Shown here: one piece after another, positions 1 through 9,412 of the stretch
How the letters are laid out: every line of letters starts with the position of its first letter
Numbering within the stretch: the stretch's first letter is position 1
NCBI RefSeq assembly: GCF_034006665.1
Contig: NZ_JAVESI010000001.1
Coordinates: 197,388-261,387 of the forward strand
Direction of reading: 5' to 3'
Source of the DNA: Trichloromonas sp034006665
GTDB taxonomy: Bacteria > Desulfobacterota > Desulfuromonadia > Desulfuromonadales > Trichloromonadaceae
DNA length: 64,000 nt
Position numbers and translations under genes: made by a program
The notes under the pieces: model-generated
The model's database searches: none
What the model was told of the DNA's origin: nothing
The model's input: the letters and a program-made list of their open reading frames with translations, nothing else

Positions 1-753
1 CCGGGAGATGGACTCGCGCATGCGCTTGTCGTAGGGAATACAGCCCAGGTAGTCAATGGAAATATCAAGGTAGCGATTGGCCACCAGGGTCAGTTTTTTG
101 TAGACGTCGAGAGCCTCGTCGGGATCGACCACCGAGTTGACGATGAGATTGAAGCGCTTTTCGTGATACTTGGTCGAGAGCAGCTTCATGATCGCGTAGG
201 CGTCGGTGATGGCCGTCGGGTCGGGGGTGGTCACGACCAGAATTTGTTGGGCGGCGACGTTGAAATAGGTGACGTTCTCGGAGATGCCCGCCTCGGTATC
301 GATGATGATGATGTCGAAATCACCGTGAAAGGCTTCCATGGCGTCGAGGAACCGCAGCCGCTGCTCAGCGCTGAGATGAGTGGTGGACTGGAGACCGGAC
401 CCGGCGGGCAGGATGCGTACCCCCTCGGGGCCTTCGACGACGATTTCGTTAAGGGTCTTTTCCCCGGCGAAGAAATGGTTGAGATTGTACTGGGGGGTCA
501 GACCGAAGACGACATCGACGTTGGCCAGACCGAGGTCGGCGTCGATGATCAGCACCTTCTTGCCGGAGCGCGCCAGAACGATGGCGATGTTGGCCGCCAC
601 GGCGGTCTTGCCGACTCCGCCCTTGCCGCTGGTAACGGAGATGACCTGCGGGAATTTGCGCCCCTCTGCCGAAGAAAACGCCGGGCGGGCGAAGTTGCCG
701 CTGAGGGAGCGCAGGGTTCCGGCCTGATCGACAGGTTCCTTGACCATATCCAT
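1..753 (-). CDS. flhG: FlhG/FleN MinD-type ATPase, 3' end outside window
   Basis: This is the MinD/ParA-like ATPase that limits flagellar number and counteracts FlhF at the cell pole. The visible 251 residues contain the deviant Walker A motif SGKGGVGKTA, followed by LIIDADLGLANVD and the IIDTEAG Walker B region, in the order expected for the family. The gene runs off the left edge, so the C-terminus is unseen. An ATG at 762 overlaps the flhF stop, but AAGGA lies directly against it. The ATG at 753 has that AAGGA about 9 nt upstream and is preferred. It is the last visible gene of the motA-flhG operon. Confidence 0.93.
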   Translation of the reverse strand, partial: MDMVKEPVDQAGTLRSLSGNFARPAFSSAEGRKFPQVISVTSGKGGVGKTAVAANIAIVLARSGKKVLIIDADLGLANVDVVFGLTPQYNLNHFFAGEKTLNEIVVEGPEGVRILPAGSGLQSTTHLSAEQRLRFLDAMEAFHGDFDIIIIDTEAGISENVTYFNVAAQQILVVTTPDPTAITDAYAIMKLLSTKYHEKRFNLIVNSVVDPDEALDVYKKLTLVANRYLDISIDYLGCIPYDKRMRESISR

Positions 754-758
754 ATCTC

Positions 759-2012
759 TCATTCCTTGAGTTTCCCCATGACCATCCCCGCCAGACGACG
801 GGGATCAGCCGGCAGCAGATCCTCAGGGACGCGCTGGCCGTTGGTCAGATACGAAATCGGGCAATCATGCTTGAAGTGCACATTCAGAATCGAGCCAAGG
901 CCCTCGCACTCGTCGAGCTTGGTGAAGATCAGGCTGTCGACGGGCAACCGCCCGAAGCGCCGGATAGCCCCGAAAAGTTCCTGCTCGCGGGTGGTCGCCG
1001 AAAGCACCAGATGGTTTTCCACGCCGCTGCCGGCACCGATGAATTTCTCCAGTTCGTCGATTCCGGCCTTGTCCCGGGGGCTGCGCCCGGCGGTGTCGAT
1101 GAGAATCAACTCCTTGTCCCGATGGCGCTCCAGCACCTGGCGCAGCTGTTCGGGAGAGAGGACGACGTCAACCGGCACCTGCATGATTTCGCCATAGACC
1201 TTGAGCTGTTCGGCGGCGGCGATGCGGTAGATGTCGATGGTCACCAGGGCGATCTTACGCCCCTGGTTGAGCAGAAAATCGGCGGCCAGCTTGGCTACGG
1301 TGGTGGTCTTGCCGACCCCGGTCGGGCCGATCAGGGCCAGGGTGCGCGGGCCACGCCCCGGCGCCAGAGGATGCGTGACGCGAATCAGGTCAACCATGGC
1401 GGCAGCGAGAAAAGCTTCCAGAGTGACCGAACGATCCTTGGGGGGATAGTTGCGCAGGGCGCGCTTGACGATCATCTCCGCCACGTTTTCGCTGAGGCCG
1501 CGGGCCAGCAGCGCTTCCATCATGCGCACGATGGCCGGCTGCCCGGGGCGGCGCGCGGGGGGCGCGGACTCCACCGGGATCCGCGCCTCGACGGCGCCCT
1601 TGACCAGTTCTTTAAGTTCGTTGATTTCACTGCGCAGGGAATCGACATTAAGGGAGGAAACCTGCCCTTTCAGGGCATCAAGTTCCTGCTCCAGGGGGTC
1701 GATCACCTTCCGCCGCCGCCAGATGTCGGCATAGTTCAGTTCCGGCTCGACCGGGGCGCGCTCAGCGACGGGCTCGGCACCGAGGGCGCGACCGTAGAGA
1801 TTGGCCGCCGCCGCAGGCGGTACCATCGGCCGGGGAGCCGGCTCCGAAGAGTCGATGGCGGCGGTGACTTCCAGCACGGGCTTGCCGAGCAGCCCGCCCT
1901 TACCCTTGCGCACCGAACGCGTGGAGAGGATCAGGGCCTCGGGACCGAGGCTTTCCTTGACCAGCTTGAGGGCGGTCGCCATATCCGGAGCTTCGAAGAC
2001 TTTAACTTGCAT
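759..2012 (-). CDS. flhF: FlhF, SRP-type GTPase for flagellar placement
   Basis: FlhF recruits early flagellar components to the pole. The 417 residues show a basic N-terminus, a variable middle with predicted coiled coil (about 105-140), and a C-terminal NG GTPase domain. The P-loop GPTGVGKTTT lies at 229-238, LIDTAGR near 306 and TKLDE near 363. These match the SRP54/FtsY/FlhF family. The start overlaps the flhA end by 11 bases and the stop abuts flhG, so translation is probably coupled. Length is normal for the family. Confidence 0.95.
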   Translation of the reverse strand: MQVKVFEAPDMATALKLVKESLGPEALILSTRSVRKGKGGLLGKPVLEVTAAIDSSEPAPRPMVPPAAAANLYGRALGAEPVAERAPVEPELNYADIWRRRKVIDPLEQELDALKGQVSSLNVDSLRSEINELKELVKGAVEARIPVESAPPARRPGQPAIVRMMEALLARGLSENVAEMIVKRALRNYPPKDRSVTLEAFLAAAMVDLIRVTHPLAPGRGPRTLALIGPTGVGKTTTVAKLAADFLLNQGRKIALVTIDIYRIAAAEQLKVYGEIMQVPVDVVLSPEQLRQVLERHRDKELILIDTAGRSPRDKAGIDELEKFIGAGSGVENHLVLSATTREQELFGAIRRFGRLPVDSLIFTKLDECEGLGSILNVHFKHDCPISYLTNGQRVPEDLLPADPRRLAGMVMGKLKE

Positions 2013-4083
2013 GGAGGCGTACCGTTCCGACCGACTTCACCTTGAGGTGGGACGCGATCTCGTTGTGGGAGAGAACCACCAGATTGGGCAGATAGCGTTC
2101 GGTCAACCTTTTGACATGGGGCCGCAGGGTCGGGGCACAGAGCAGCACCGGCTGAGCCACGCCGACCAGCGCCTTGATGCGCTCGGAGAGCCCTTCCAGA
2201 ACCGAGCGGGCGGTCCCCGGGTCGAGAGCCAGGTAGCTGCCCTGGGCCGACTGCTGCAGAGCATTCTGCAGGCGCGACTCCACATCGTGATCGAAGACCA
2301 GCACCGGCAGGGTTTCGCCGTCGGCGGCGTGGCGGGTACTAATCGAGCGACCCATGGCCTGGCGTACATACTCCGTAAGCAAGTCGGGATCGTGGGTCGA
2401 GGCCACCCAATCGGCCAGGGTTTCGAGAATAGTTCGCATATCGCGGATCGACACCTGTTCGCGCAGAAGGTTTTGCTGCACCCGCATGACCAGCCCGAGG
2501 CTCAACGGGTTGGGCACCAGCTCTTCGACCAGTTTCGGATAGTTCTTGGCAAGATTATCGAGCAAGTTCTGTGCCTCTTGGCGGCCCAACAGCTCATGGG
2601 CGTGTTTCTTGATGATCTCTCCCAGGTGCGTGGCCATGACCGTGGTGCAGTCGACCACCGTGTAGCCCAGCATCTGCGCCCGTTCGCGCTTGTCCTCGGA
2701 AACCCAGGTAGCGGGCAGGCCGAAGGCCGGCTCGGTGGTCGCCACTCCGCGCAGGCTGTCGCTCGCGGTGCCGGGATTCATCGCCAGATAATGCCCGGGA
2801 AGCATCTCGCCGCCGGCGATGCGCACCCCCTTGAGCAAGACGGCGTACTCGTTAGGCTTGAGCTGCAGATTGTCCTTGATGTGGATCGGCGGGACGATGA
2901 AGCCCATCTCCAGGGCGAACTGACGGCGGATTGCCTGGATGCGCGTCAAAAGTTCGCCCTTCTGGGCGGCGTCGACAAAGGGTATAAGCCCGTAGCCAAC
3001 CTCCAGTTCCAGCAGGTCGACGGTGAGCATCTCCTCGTAGTTCTCCTCGCGGGGGGCCTCGATCTCCTCGACGGGAAGTGGCGGCGCGGCGGCCTTGGCC
3101 TGCTCCTGCTTCTGCACCAGCCAGGCGATACCGGCCAGAGCCGCTGAAAGAACCAGAAAGGAAAAGGTCGGCAAGCCGGGGATCAGGGCGAAAAAGAAGA
3201 GGATGCCGGAGACGACCCAGAGGGCGCGGGGGTGGAGGGTGAACTGGGTCTTCAGGTCGGAACCGAAATCGCCGGAACCGGCGCTGCGGGTCACCAGGAT
3301 ACCGGCGCCGGTGGAGATGATCAGGGCCGGAATCTGTCCGACCAGACCGTCGCCGACGGTGAGAATGGTGTAGGTCTGGGCCGCGTCGGCCATGGCCAGC
3401 CCCTGCTGGGCGACGCCGATGATAAAACCGGCGCCGATATTGACCAGGGTGATGATGATGCCGGCGATGGCGTCGCCGCGGACGAATTTGCTGGCACCGT
3501 CCATGGCGCCGTAGAAGTCGGCCTCCATGGAGATTTCCTTGCGTCGGGTGCGGGCTTCTTCATCATTGATCATGCCGGAGTTGAGGTCGGCATCGATGGC
3601 CATCTGTTTGCCCGGCATGGCGTCGAGGGTGAAACGGGCGGCGACTTCGGCGACGCGCCCGGCGCCCTTGGTGATGACCATGAAGTTGATGACGACGAGG
3701 ATGACGAAGATGACGATCCCGACCACATAGTTGCCGCCGACCACGAACTGGCCGAAGGACATGATCACCGCCCCCGCCGCTCCGACCCCCTCATGACCAT
3801 TGAGAAGAATCAGCCGGGTCGAGGCGACGTTGAGGGAGAGGCGAAAGAGGGTAGTCGCCAGCAGCAGCGAGGGGAAGACGGTGAAATCGAGGGCCCTGGC
3901 CGTATAAAGGGAGATGATCAGGATCATCAGCGAAATGGTGATGTTGGTCGCCAGAAAAATGTCGAGCATAAACGGCGGGATGGGAATGATCATCACCAGC
4001 AGGATGGCGACCAGGGCCAACGCCACGATGACGTCGCTGCGCACGATCAGCGCCGCCCATTTGTTCTCGGTGACCCAACTCAT
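2002..4083 (-). CDS. flhA: FlhA, flagellar type III export gate protein
   Basis: FlhA is the large proton-coupled component of the flagellar export gate. The 693-residue product has eight N-terminal membrane segments (about residues 15-310) containing the family signature TTLFRLSLNVASTRLILL-type stretch. A large cytoplasmic domain that docks chaperone-substrate complexes follows. The length equals that of typical FlhA proteins. The ATG overlaps the flhB stop (ATGA), so the two are co-translated. No unusual residues are evident. Confidence 0.97.
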   Translation of the reverse strand: MSWVTENKWAALIVRSDVIVALALVAILLVMIIPIPPFMLDIFLATNITISLMILIISLYTARALDFTVFPSLLLATTLFRLSLNVASTRLILLNGHEGVGAAGAVIMSFGQFVVGGNYVVGIVIFVILVVINFMVITKGAGRVAEVAARFTLDAMPGKQMAIDADLNSGMINDEEARTRRKEISMEADFYGAMDGASKFVRGDAIAGIIITLVNIGAGFIIGVAQQGLAMADAAQTYTILTVGDGLVGQIPALIISTGAGILVTRSAGSGDFGSDLKTQFTLHPRALWVVSGILFFFALIPGLPTFSFLVLSAALAGIAWLVQKQEQAKAAAPPLPVEEIEAPREENYEEMLTVDLLELEVGYGLIPFVDAAQKGELLTRIQAIRRQFALEMGFIVPPIHIKDNLQLKPNEYAVLLKGVRIAGGEMLPGHYLAMNPGTASDSLRGVATTEPAFGLPATWVSEDKRERAQMLGYTVVDCTTVMATHLGEIIKKHAHELLGRQEAQNLLDNLAKNYPKLVEELVPNPLSLGLVMRVQQNLLREQVSIRDMRTILETLADWVASTHDPDLLTEYVRQAMGRSISTRHAADGETLPVLVFDHDVESRLQNALQQSAQGSYLALDPGTARSVLEGLSERIKALVGVAQPVLLCAPTLRPHVKRLTERYLPNLVVLSHNEIASHLKVKSVGTVRLHAS

Positions 4084-5147
4084 TGTTTCGTTTTCCCTTT
4101 AAGGCTGTAGACGTAGGCGAGGATTTCCGCCACCGCCGTATAGAGCTCCTCGGGCACGGCCTCCCCCACTTCGAACTTGTACAGAGCCCGCGCCACCGGC
4201 ACGTTCTCCACCAGCGGCACCTTATGCTCCTTAGCGATCTCGCGAATCTTCATGGCCAGGGCATCGGCGCCCTTGGCGACGATTTGCGGGGCATCCATCT
4301 CGTCACGGCGATAGGCGATAGCGACGGAAAGATGGGTCGGGTTGGTGATGACCACGTCGGCCTTGGGGATCTCGGCCATCATCCGCTTGCGCGCCATCTG
4401 CATCTGGATCTGGCGGATCTTCCCCTTGATCAGCGGATCCCCTTCCGTCTCCTTGTACTCTTCCTTCTGCTCCTGCTTGGTCATCTTCATCTTCTCTTCC
4501 ATCTCCCAGCGCACAAAAAGGTAGTCGAGCAGCGCCAGGACGATGAGGATGCCGCAGGTCTTGAGAAGCACGGAAAAAGCCAGCTGGCCGGTAAAAACCA
4601 GGGTGCTGACCGGCGGCATGTCGATCAGATAGAGGGACTGTTCGAACTCGTTACGCACCGTCTGATAGGCGAAATAGCCGATGACCAGAACCTTGACCAG
4701 CGACTTGAGCACCTCGATAAAGGAGCGCTTGGAGATGAATTTGCTCGCCCCTTTGATCGGATCGAGCTTGGTCAGATCCGGCTCCAGAGGCTTGGTGGTG
4801 AAGAGCCAGCCGATCTGCATGAAACTGGAGAAGAAACCGACCACCAGCACGAGCACCAGCAGGGGCGCGACCAGCAGACCGAGACGGGTAAGAATAAAGA
4901 GCAAAAGGCCCTGGATCGAGACGGGGGTCACGTCGAAGCTCCCCACCATCCCCAGCAGACCCCGGGTCAGCAATTCCAGCTGATCCCAAAAATAGGGGGC
5001 GTAAAAGAACCAGAGGAGTAAAAAGAAGGTCATCAGCGCGGCGGTGTGGACTTCGCGGCTCTGGGCGACCTGCCCCTTTTCGCGAAAGTCCCGGCGCCGC
5101 TTCGCTGTTGCCTGTTCGGTTCTGGAATCCTTGTCCTCGTCGGCCAT
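4080..5147 (-). CDS. flhB: FlhB, export-gate substrate-specificity switch
   Basis: FlhB is a membrane component of the flagellar export gate that switches export from hook to filament substrates after cleaving itself. The 355-residue protein has a charged N-terminus, four hydrophobic segments (about 30-220) and a cytoplasmic domain with the autocleavage motif N269-P-T-H272. It overlaps flhA by four bases. A 162-base gap with no recognisable gene separates it from fliR upstream, so it may have some independent expression, but no clear promoter was found there. Confidence 0.97.
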   Translation of the reverse strand: MADEDKDSRTEQATAKRRRDFREKGQVAQSREVHTAALMTFFLLLWFFYAPYFWDQLELLTRGLLGMVGSFDVTPVSIQGLLLFILTRLGLLVAPLLVLVLVVGFFSSFMQIGWLFTTKPLEPDLTKLDPIKGASKFISKRSFIEVLKSLVKVLVIGYFAYQTVRNEFEQSLYLIDMPPVSTLVFTGQLAFSVLLKTCGILIVLALLDYLFVRWEMEEKMKMTKQEQKEEYKETEGDPLIKGKIRQIQMQMARKRMMAEIPKADVVITNPTHLSVAIAYRRDEMDAPQIVAKGADALAMKIREIAKEHKVPLVENVPVARALYKFEVGEAVPEELYTAVAEILAYVYSLKGKTKQ

Positions 5148-5309
5148 GCCGCCTTACCTTTTCATCCAGCCGCGGCACCACGCCGCGGCCTACGGTTTCT
5201 CATCAGCAAAACCCGGTCCAATTTTTCCTGAGGGATGAAACGGGCGCGGCTTTTTCGTCTAAAACCGGCCTGCGGAAGGGATGAAGGGCGAAAAGAGCGT
5301 CGCTTCCCG

Positions 5310-6089
5310 CTATCTGAGAGCCTGGATGAGATGGAGAATCCGATCGGGAACCATGGCGAATTCCCGCTCCAGCACCAGCACCAGAAGGCTGAGTGTCAAA
5401 CCCATGACAAGGAAGCCGACACCGATATTGAGGGGGTAAGAAAGCATGAAGACGTTGAGCTGGGGGAAGACACGGGCAAGGATGCCCATCACCAGGCTGG
5501 CCAAAATCAGCACCGCCAGAATCGGCGCGCCAAGCTGAATGCCGAGGACGAACATGCGGCTGACCAGGGTCATCAGAAACGGAACCGCGTCGCCGCCCAG
5601 ATCGATGCCGCCCGGCGGCAGCAGTTCGTAGGAACGCACCACGGCACGAATGAAGAGATGATGGGCGTCGAACGCGAGAAAGATGAGAACCGCGATCACG
5701 TTCTGGTACTGGGAGACCAGCTCGATCTGGCGCTGGCTCTGGGGGTCGAAGACGTTGGCCGCGGCGAAACCCATCTTGTAGCCGATGATGGTGCCGCCGA
5801 CCTCGACGGAGGTCAGCACCAGCTGGGCAATGAACCCGACCATCAGGCCGAGCAGCGATTCGGCAAGAATCAGCTGAACCAGGATGACGGGGGAAAAGTC
5901 GGGGGCAGGAAGATAGGGACGGACCACGGGAAAGATCAGCAGCGCCAGCATCACCGCCAGACCGAGGCGCACCCGCGCCGGGGCGGTGCCGCTGCCGAAG
6001 ACCGGCAGGGTGCCGAGCATGGCGGCCATGCGCGCCAGACAGATGAGAAAGAGCTGGAAACCGGCGACGGTGAAGGGCAGGCCGTCCAT
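5310..6089 (-). CDS. fliR: FliR, flagellar export gate protein
   Basis: FliR is part of the FliP-FliQ-FliR core through which flagellar subunits are exported. The product is about 259 residues and almost entirely hydrophobic, with six predicted membrane helices. The reading frame stays open upstream to 6167, but that extension overlaps fliQ and is arginine/histidine-rich. The ATG at 6089, 8 bases after the fliQ stop, gives a protein of normal length beginning MDGLPFTV and is preferred. Confidence 0.94.
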   Translation of the reverse strand: MDGLPFTVAGFQLFLICLARMAAMLGTLPVFGSGTAPARVRLGLAVMLALLIFPVVRPYLPAPDFSPVILVQLILAESLLGLMVGFIAQLVLTSVEVGGTIIGYKMGFAAANVFDPQSQRQIELVSQYQNVIAVLIFLAFDAHHLFIRAVVRSYELLPPGGIDLGGDAVPFLMTLVSRMFVLGIQLGAPILAVLILASLVMGILARVFPQLNVFMLSYPLNIGVGFLVMGLTLSLLVLVLEREFAMVPDRILHLIQALR

Positions 6090-6097
6090 GGGGCGGC

Positions 6098-6367
6098 TCA
6101 GATCCCGGTGCCGGCGATGCCCACGAGGATGCCGGAAGTGAAGGCGAGCAGTTTCTGGATCATCCACGGAGCGAAGATGATCAGCGACACCAGAACCGCG
6201 ACGATCTTCGGGATGAAGGTCATGGTCTGCTCGTTGATCTGGGTCGCGGCCTGGAAGATGCTGATGAGCAGGCCGACCACCAGGGCGCAGATGAGCATGG
6301 GCGCGGCCAAAAGCAGAACCAGCTCTACCGATTGGCGACCGAGGGCAACGACGAATTCGGGGGTCAT
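6098..6367 (-). CDS. fliQ: FliQ, flagellar export gate protein
   Basis: This 89-residue protein has two membrane helices separated by a short loop (INEQTM) that is diagnostic of FliQ. It assembles with FliP and FliR into the export channel. It lies 54 bases after fliP and 8 bases before the chosen fliR start, in the conserved fliOPQR order. A GGAGG-like ribosome binding site precedes the ATG. Confidence 0.95.
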   Translation of the reverse strand: MTPEFVVALGRQSVELVLLLAAPMLICALVVGLLISIFQAATQINEQTMTFIPKIVAVLVSLIIFAPWMIQKLLAFTSGILVGIAGTGI

Positions 6368-6421
6368 AAGGTTCCTCCGGTGGTTCCTGCGTTTTGCGAA
6401 TGGGCGTTTTTCATCCGTCTG

Positions 6422-7156
6422 CTAATAAAAACTTTTGACTAAGGAACCGACCACCAGCGCCCAGCCGTCCACCAGCACGAAGAGCAAAATCTTGAAAGGG
6501 AGCGAGATGATCGGCGGCGGCAGCATCATCATGCCCATGGCCATGAGTACCGAAGCGACGACCATGTCGACCACCAGAAAGGGGATGTAGATCATGAAGC
6601 CCATCTGGAAGGCCCGTTTCAGCTCAGAGAGCATGAAAGCCGGAATCAGGGTCAGAGTCGGCACGTCGTCCTTGGTCGCCGGCGCCTCGACCCGGGCGAT
6701 CTCCATGAGCAGCGCCAGATCCTTCTCGGCGGTCTGCGCGAGCATGAAGTCGCGCATGGGATCGAGGGCCCGCTCCAAAGCGATTTGCTGGTTGAGTTCG
6801 TTCTTGAGATAGGGTTGCAGAGCGGTCTCGTTGATTTTGGTCCAGACCGGCGCCATGATGAAAAGGGTCAGAAAAAGCGCCAGCCCGATCACCACCTGAT
6901 TCGGAGGAAGCTGCTGGGTGCCCATCGCCTGGCGGACGAAGGAGAGAACGATGACCACCCGGGTAAAGGCGGTGGTCATGAGCAGGATCGCCGGCGCCAC
7001 GGAGAGAACCGTCAGCACCATCAAGACTTGCAGCGCCGTGGAGACCTGCCCCGGCGCCGTCGCCTCGCCGATGCCGAAAGTCAACGTCGGCAAGCCCTGG
7101 GCCTGGGCCAGGGCGGGCAACAGCAGCAGAAAAACGACGGCAAAGGCGGCTTTCAT
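6422..7156 (-). CDS. fliP: FliP, flagellar export gate protein
   Basis: FliP forms the pentameric export channel with FliQ and FliR. The 244-residue product begins with a signal peptide (hydrophobic run to about residue 19, ALAQA), as is known for FliP. Membrane segments and the conserved TAFTRVVIVLSFVRQAMGTQ region follow, with IPFLVVDMVVASVLMAMGM near the C-terminus. The start overlaps the end of fliO by four bases. Confidence 0.97.
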   Translation of the reverse strand: MKAAFAVVFLLLLPALAQAQGLPTLTFGIGEATAPGQVSTALQVLMVLTVLSVAPAILLMTTAFTRVVIVLSFVRQAMGTQQLPPNQVVIGLALFLTLFIMAPVWTKINETALQPYLKNELNQQIALERALDPMRDFMLAQTAEKDLALLMEIARVEAPATKDDVPTLTLIPAFMLSELKRAFQMGFMIYIPFLVVDMVVASVLMAMGMMMLPPPIISLPFKILLFVLVDGWALVVGSLVKSFY

Positions 7157-7542
7157 GAAGATTCCCCCGGTTCTTTCTCCAGGGTCTCGGCGAAGCTCGT
7201 CTTCGGGCCCTCCAGGCGCGCCAGCAGCTCGACCCGGTCGCCCCCCAGGCCGAGGAGGAATTCCTCGTCCCGCACCCGGATCAGACAGACGCCCTTTTTC
7301 GTTCCCAGGGAGCGCATCTCCAGGACCCTGATCTGCCCTCCCCGGGCTACGGGCAGCAGGCCGAAACCCTTGCGGCTCGCCCCATAGAGCAGAAGGATCA
7401 AGCCGAGGACGAGCAGCAGGGCGACGATCAACTTCACCCAGGGGATGAAAAGATCCCCGCCGCCGGAGACCGCCTCGGCCCCGACCGGAGAAGCCGTTGC
7501 CAAGAGCAAAAGGATGGCTTGCGCCTTCATCATCAACCGCAT
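7153..7542 (-). CDS. fliO: FliO-like flagellar export assembly protein
   Basis: FliO helps FliP complexes form. The roughly 129-residue product has a signal-like N-terminus, one membrane segment (about residues 32-52) and a small cytoplasmic domain with the IRVLEMRSLGTKKGVCLIRV pattern common to FliO. The frame is open to 7596 but would then run into fliN. The ATG at 7542, preceded by AAAGGCGGG, avoids that overlap. Identification rests on topology and position between fliN and fliP, because FliO sequences are poorly conserved. Confidence 0.85.
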   Translation of the reverse strand: MRLMMKAQAILLLLATASPVGAEAVSGGGDLFIPWVKLIVALLLVLGLILLLYGASRKGFGLLPVARGGQIRVLEMRSLGTKKGVCLIRVRDEEFLLGLGGDRVELLARLEGPKTSFAETLEKEPGESS

Positions 7543-7555
7543 ACCGCCCGCCTTT

Positions 7556-7852
7556 TCAGCCCAGGTTCTCAATGCGCTCGGCGGGACTGACCACATCGGT
7601 CAAGCGGATACCGAACTTCTCGTTGACCAACACCGCCTCGCCCCGAGCGATGAGCCGCGCGTTGACGTAGACGTCGAGGGGCTCCCCCGCCAGTTTATCG
7701 AGCTCGATGACCGTTCCCTCCTGCATTTCCAGCAGTTCCTTGATGAGAATGCGGCTGCGGCCGACCTCCACGGAAATCTGCAGGGGAATGTCGAGCAGAA
7801 ATTCGAGGTTCTTCACCTCGCCTTGGCCCTGGGCCTGTTTGCCGTTGTCCAT
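7556..7852 (-). CDS. fliN: FliN, C-ring switch protein
   Basis: FliN forms the bottom of the flagellar C-ring and takes part in switching and export. The 98-residue protein consists of one SpoA/SURF domain with the characteristic LLDIPLQISVEVGR start and the GTVIELDKLAGEPLDVYVN and RGEAVLVNEKFGIRLT stretches. It is a short form without the CheC-like extension of FliY. Its start codon overlaps the last base of fliM, so translation is probably coupled. Confidence 0.96.
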   Translation of the reverse strand: MDNGKQAQGQGEVKNLEFLLDIPLQISVEVGRSRILIKELLEMQEGTVIELDKLAGEPLDVYVNARLIARGEAVLVNEKFGIRLTDVVSPAERIENLG

Positions 7853-8841
7853 TATTTACTCCGTTGCGGCATCCGGTTGATGATGCGAATCGCTTTATTG
7901 CCGTTCTGGGTTCCCCCCGTCGCCCAGAACTTGGGACGGCCTTCGACCAGCACCTTGAGGGGAACGTTGGGGGCGCAGCCCAGGTCGATAATATCCCCCT
8001 CCTGAAAGTTGAGGATGTCCCGCACCATGACCACCACCTCGGCGACCTGGGCCGAAATTTCCACCGGCATAGCCGCCACCCCTTCGGCGAGCAGTCCCGG
8101 CCATTCGTCGCTGTTGCGCAGTTCCACCGACAGGGTCGACTCACGCAGCCTCTCCCGCAACGGCTCCAGGGAGGCGTGGGGAATGACCAGGGTCATCACC
8201 CCGGAAAGACCCTCCAGGTTCACCCCGAAGGTCACGACCAGAATCCCCGCCTCGGGGGGAACGATGTTGACCAGCCGCGGGTTGGTCTCAACCTTGAGCA
8301 GCTGCGGATGTAACTGCTCCACCGGCTCGAAGGCCTTTTTCAGATCGGGACAGAGGGAGGTCATCAAACCCTTGAGCAGGGTGGTTTCGATGCTGGTCAG
8401 GGAGCGCTGCAAAGGGACGATCTTCTTGATCGCGCCGCCCAAGAGAATTTCCAGAAGGATAAAGGCAAGCTCGCCGCTGTAAATGAGCAGCGCCCCCGAC
8501 TTGAAGGGTTCGAGATCGAGCAGACCAATGGCGGCGTTGTTTTGCACCGTCTCCAGATATTCGGCGAAGCCGAGGGAGTCGCTACCGGTATATTTGACCG
8601 TAACCTGCCGTTGCAGGCGATTGGTCAGGGTAATGCCGTAGCTGCGGCCGATAGCCTCGAAGATGAGATCGAGATTGGGAATCCGCCAGCGCCCCAGACC
8701 GCCCCGGCCACCGACCAGGTTGAGTCCGCGCACCGGCTGATCGCTCGGCGGCGGCGGCACCTCGACGGCGGTCTCGATGGTCCCGTGCTGGACCGCCGAG
8801 AGAAGTTCCGCAATTTCTTCCCTGCTGAGGATACGATCCAC
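7852..8841 (-). CDS. fliM: FliM, C-ring switch protein
   Basis: FliM is the C-ring protein that binds phosphorylated CheY. The 329 residues start with the EIAELL-containing N-terminal segment (ILSREEIAELLSAV) typical of the CheY-binding peptide. A CheC-like middle domain and a C-terminal SpoA domain (GDIIDLG near 285) follow. It sits between fliL and fliN in the standard order. The chemotaxis operon to the right provides the CheY partner. Confidence 0.96.
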   Translation of the reverse strand: MDRILSREEIAELLSAVQHGTIETAVEVPPPPSDQPVRGLNLVGGRGGLGRWRIPNLDLIFEAIGRSYGITLTNRLQRQVTVKYTGSDSLGFAEYLETVQNNAAIGLLDLEPFKSGALLIYSGELAFILLEILLGGAIKKIVPLQRSLTSIETTLLKGLMTSLCPDLKKAFEPVEQLHPQLLKVETNPRLVNIVPPEAGILVVTFGVNLEGLSGVMTLVIPHASLEPLRERLRESTLSVELRNSDEWPGLLAEGVAAMPVEISAQVAEVVVMVRDILNFQEGDIIDLGCAPNVPLKVLVEGRPKFWATGGTQNGNKAIRIINRMPQRSK

Positions 8842-8849
8842 GGTCGCCT

Positions 8850-9356
8850 CTACTGAACCACGAAATCAGTGAAATAGATGGTCTTGATCTTGCCCGTGGT
8901 CAACAGGGCGTTGAGCTTGCCGATCAGATCGGCGCGCAGTTGCAGCTTTCCCTGAAGATCGCGGATTTCATCGAAGGTCTTGCTTCCCAGATAAAGCAGA
9001 ATGGTGTCGCGCACCTGGGCCTTGCGCCCCTCGACTTCCGCCAGCCCTTCGGGGGTGAGCAGCTCCAAGGTCATGGAGACCTTGAGATAGCGGGTGCCTT
9101 CGGCGTCGAGGATGTTGACGATAAAATCGTCCAGCGGCAGCATCGGCCCAACCGGCGCCACCCCCGTCTCGGCCGGCTTGTCCGCGGCGGCGGGCGTTTT
9201 GGCGGCTTCCGGCTTGGCGGCGCTGCCGGCACCAAGAAAGTAGGCACCGACGCCTACCCCGGCAAGAAGCAGCACCGCTCCGACGATGATGAGAATGAGC
9301 TTGAGCTTGCCGCCGCCTTTTGCTTCGCCTTTATCGTCGCTCTTGTTTTCGGCCAT
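8850..9356 (-). CDS. fliL: FliL, basal-body associated stator factor
   Basis: FliL is a single-pass membrane protein that supports stator function at the basal body. A start at 9356 gives 168 residues: a charged Lys/Gly-rich N-terminus, one membrane helix (about residues 20-40), an Ala/Pro/Lys linker, and a periplasmic FliL domain beginning near LPLDDFIVNI and ending YFTDFVVQ. The upstream in-frame codon at 9389 adds 11 basic residues without a good ribosome binding site; GAGAAG lies just before the chosen ATG. Confidence 0.93.
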   Translation of the reverse strand: MAENKSDDKGEAKGGGKLKLILIIVGAVLLLAGVGVGAYFLGAGSAAKPEAAKTPAAADKPAETGVAPVGPMLPLDDFIVNILDAEGTRYLKVSMTLELLTPEGLAEVEGRKAQVRDTILLYLGSKTFDEIRDLQGKLQLRADLIGKLNALLTTGKIKTIYFTDFVVQ

Positions 9357-9412
9357 GATTTCTTCTCGTTTCCCGGCGGAACGGGGCACGCCCCGTGAGA
9401 TTCATTTCCGCC

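Noticed and set aside
163..6425. Several long open frames on the plus strand across the flagellar genes (for example 163-1197, 3232-4110, 5235-6425)
   Set aside because: They are antisense to clear flagellar genes. Their proteins are His/Asp/Arg-rich with no family motifs, as expected for high-GC shadow frames.
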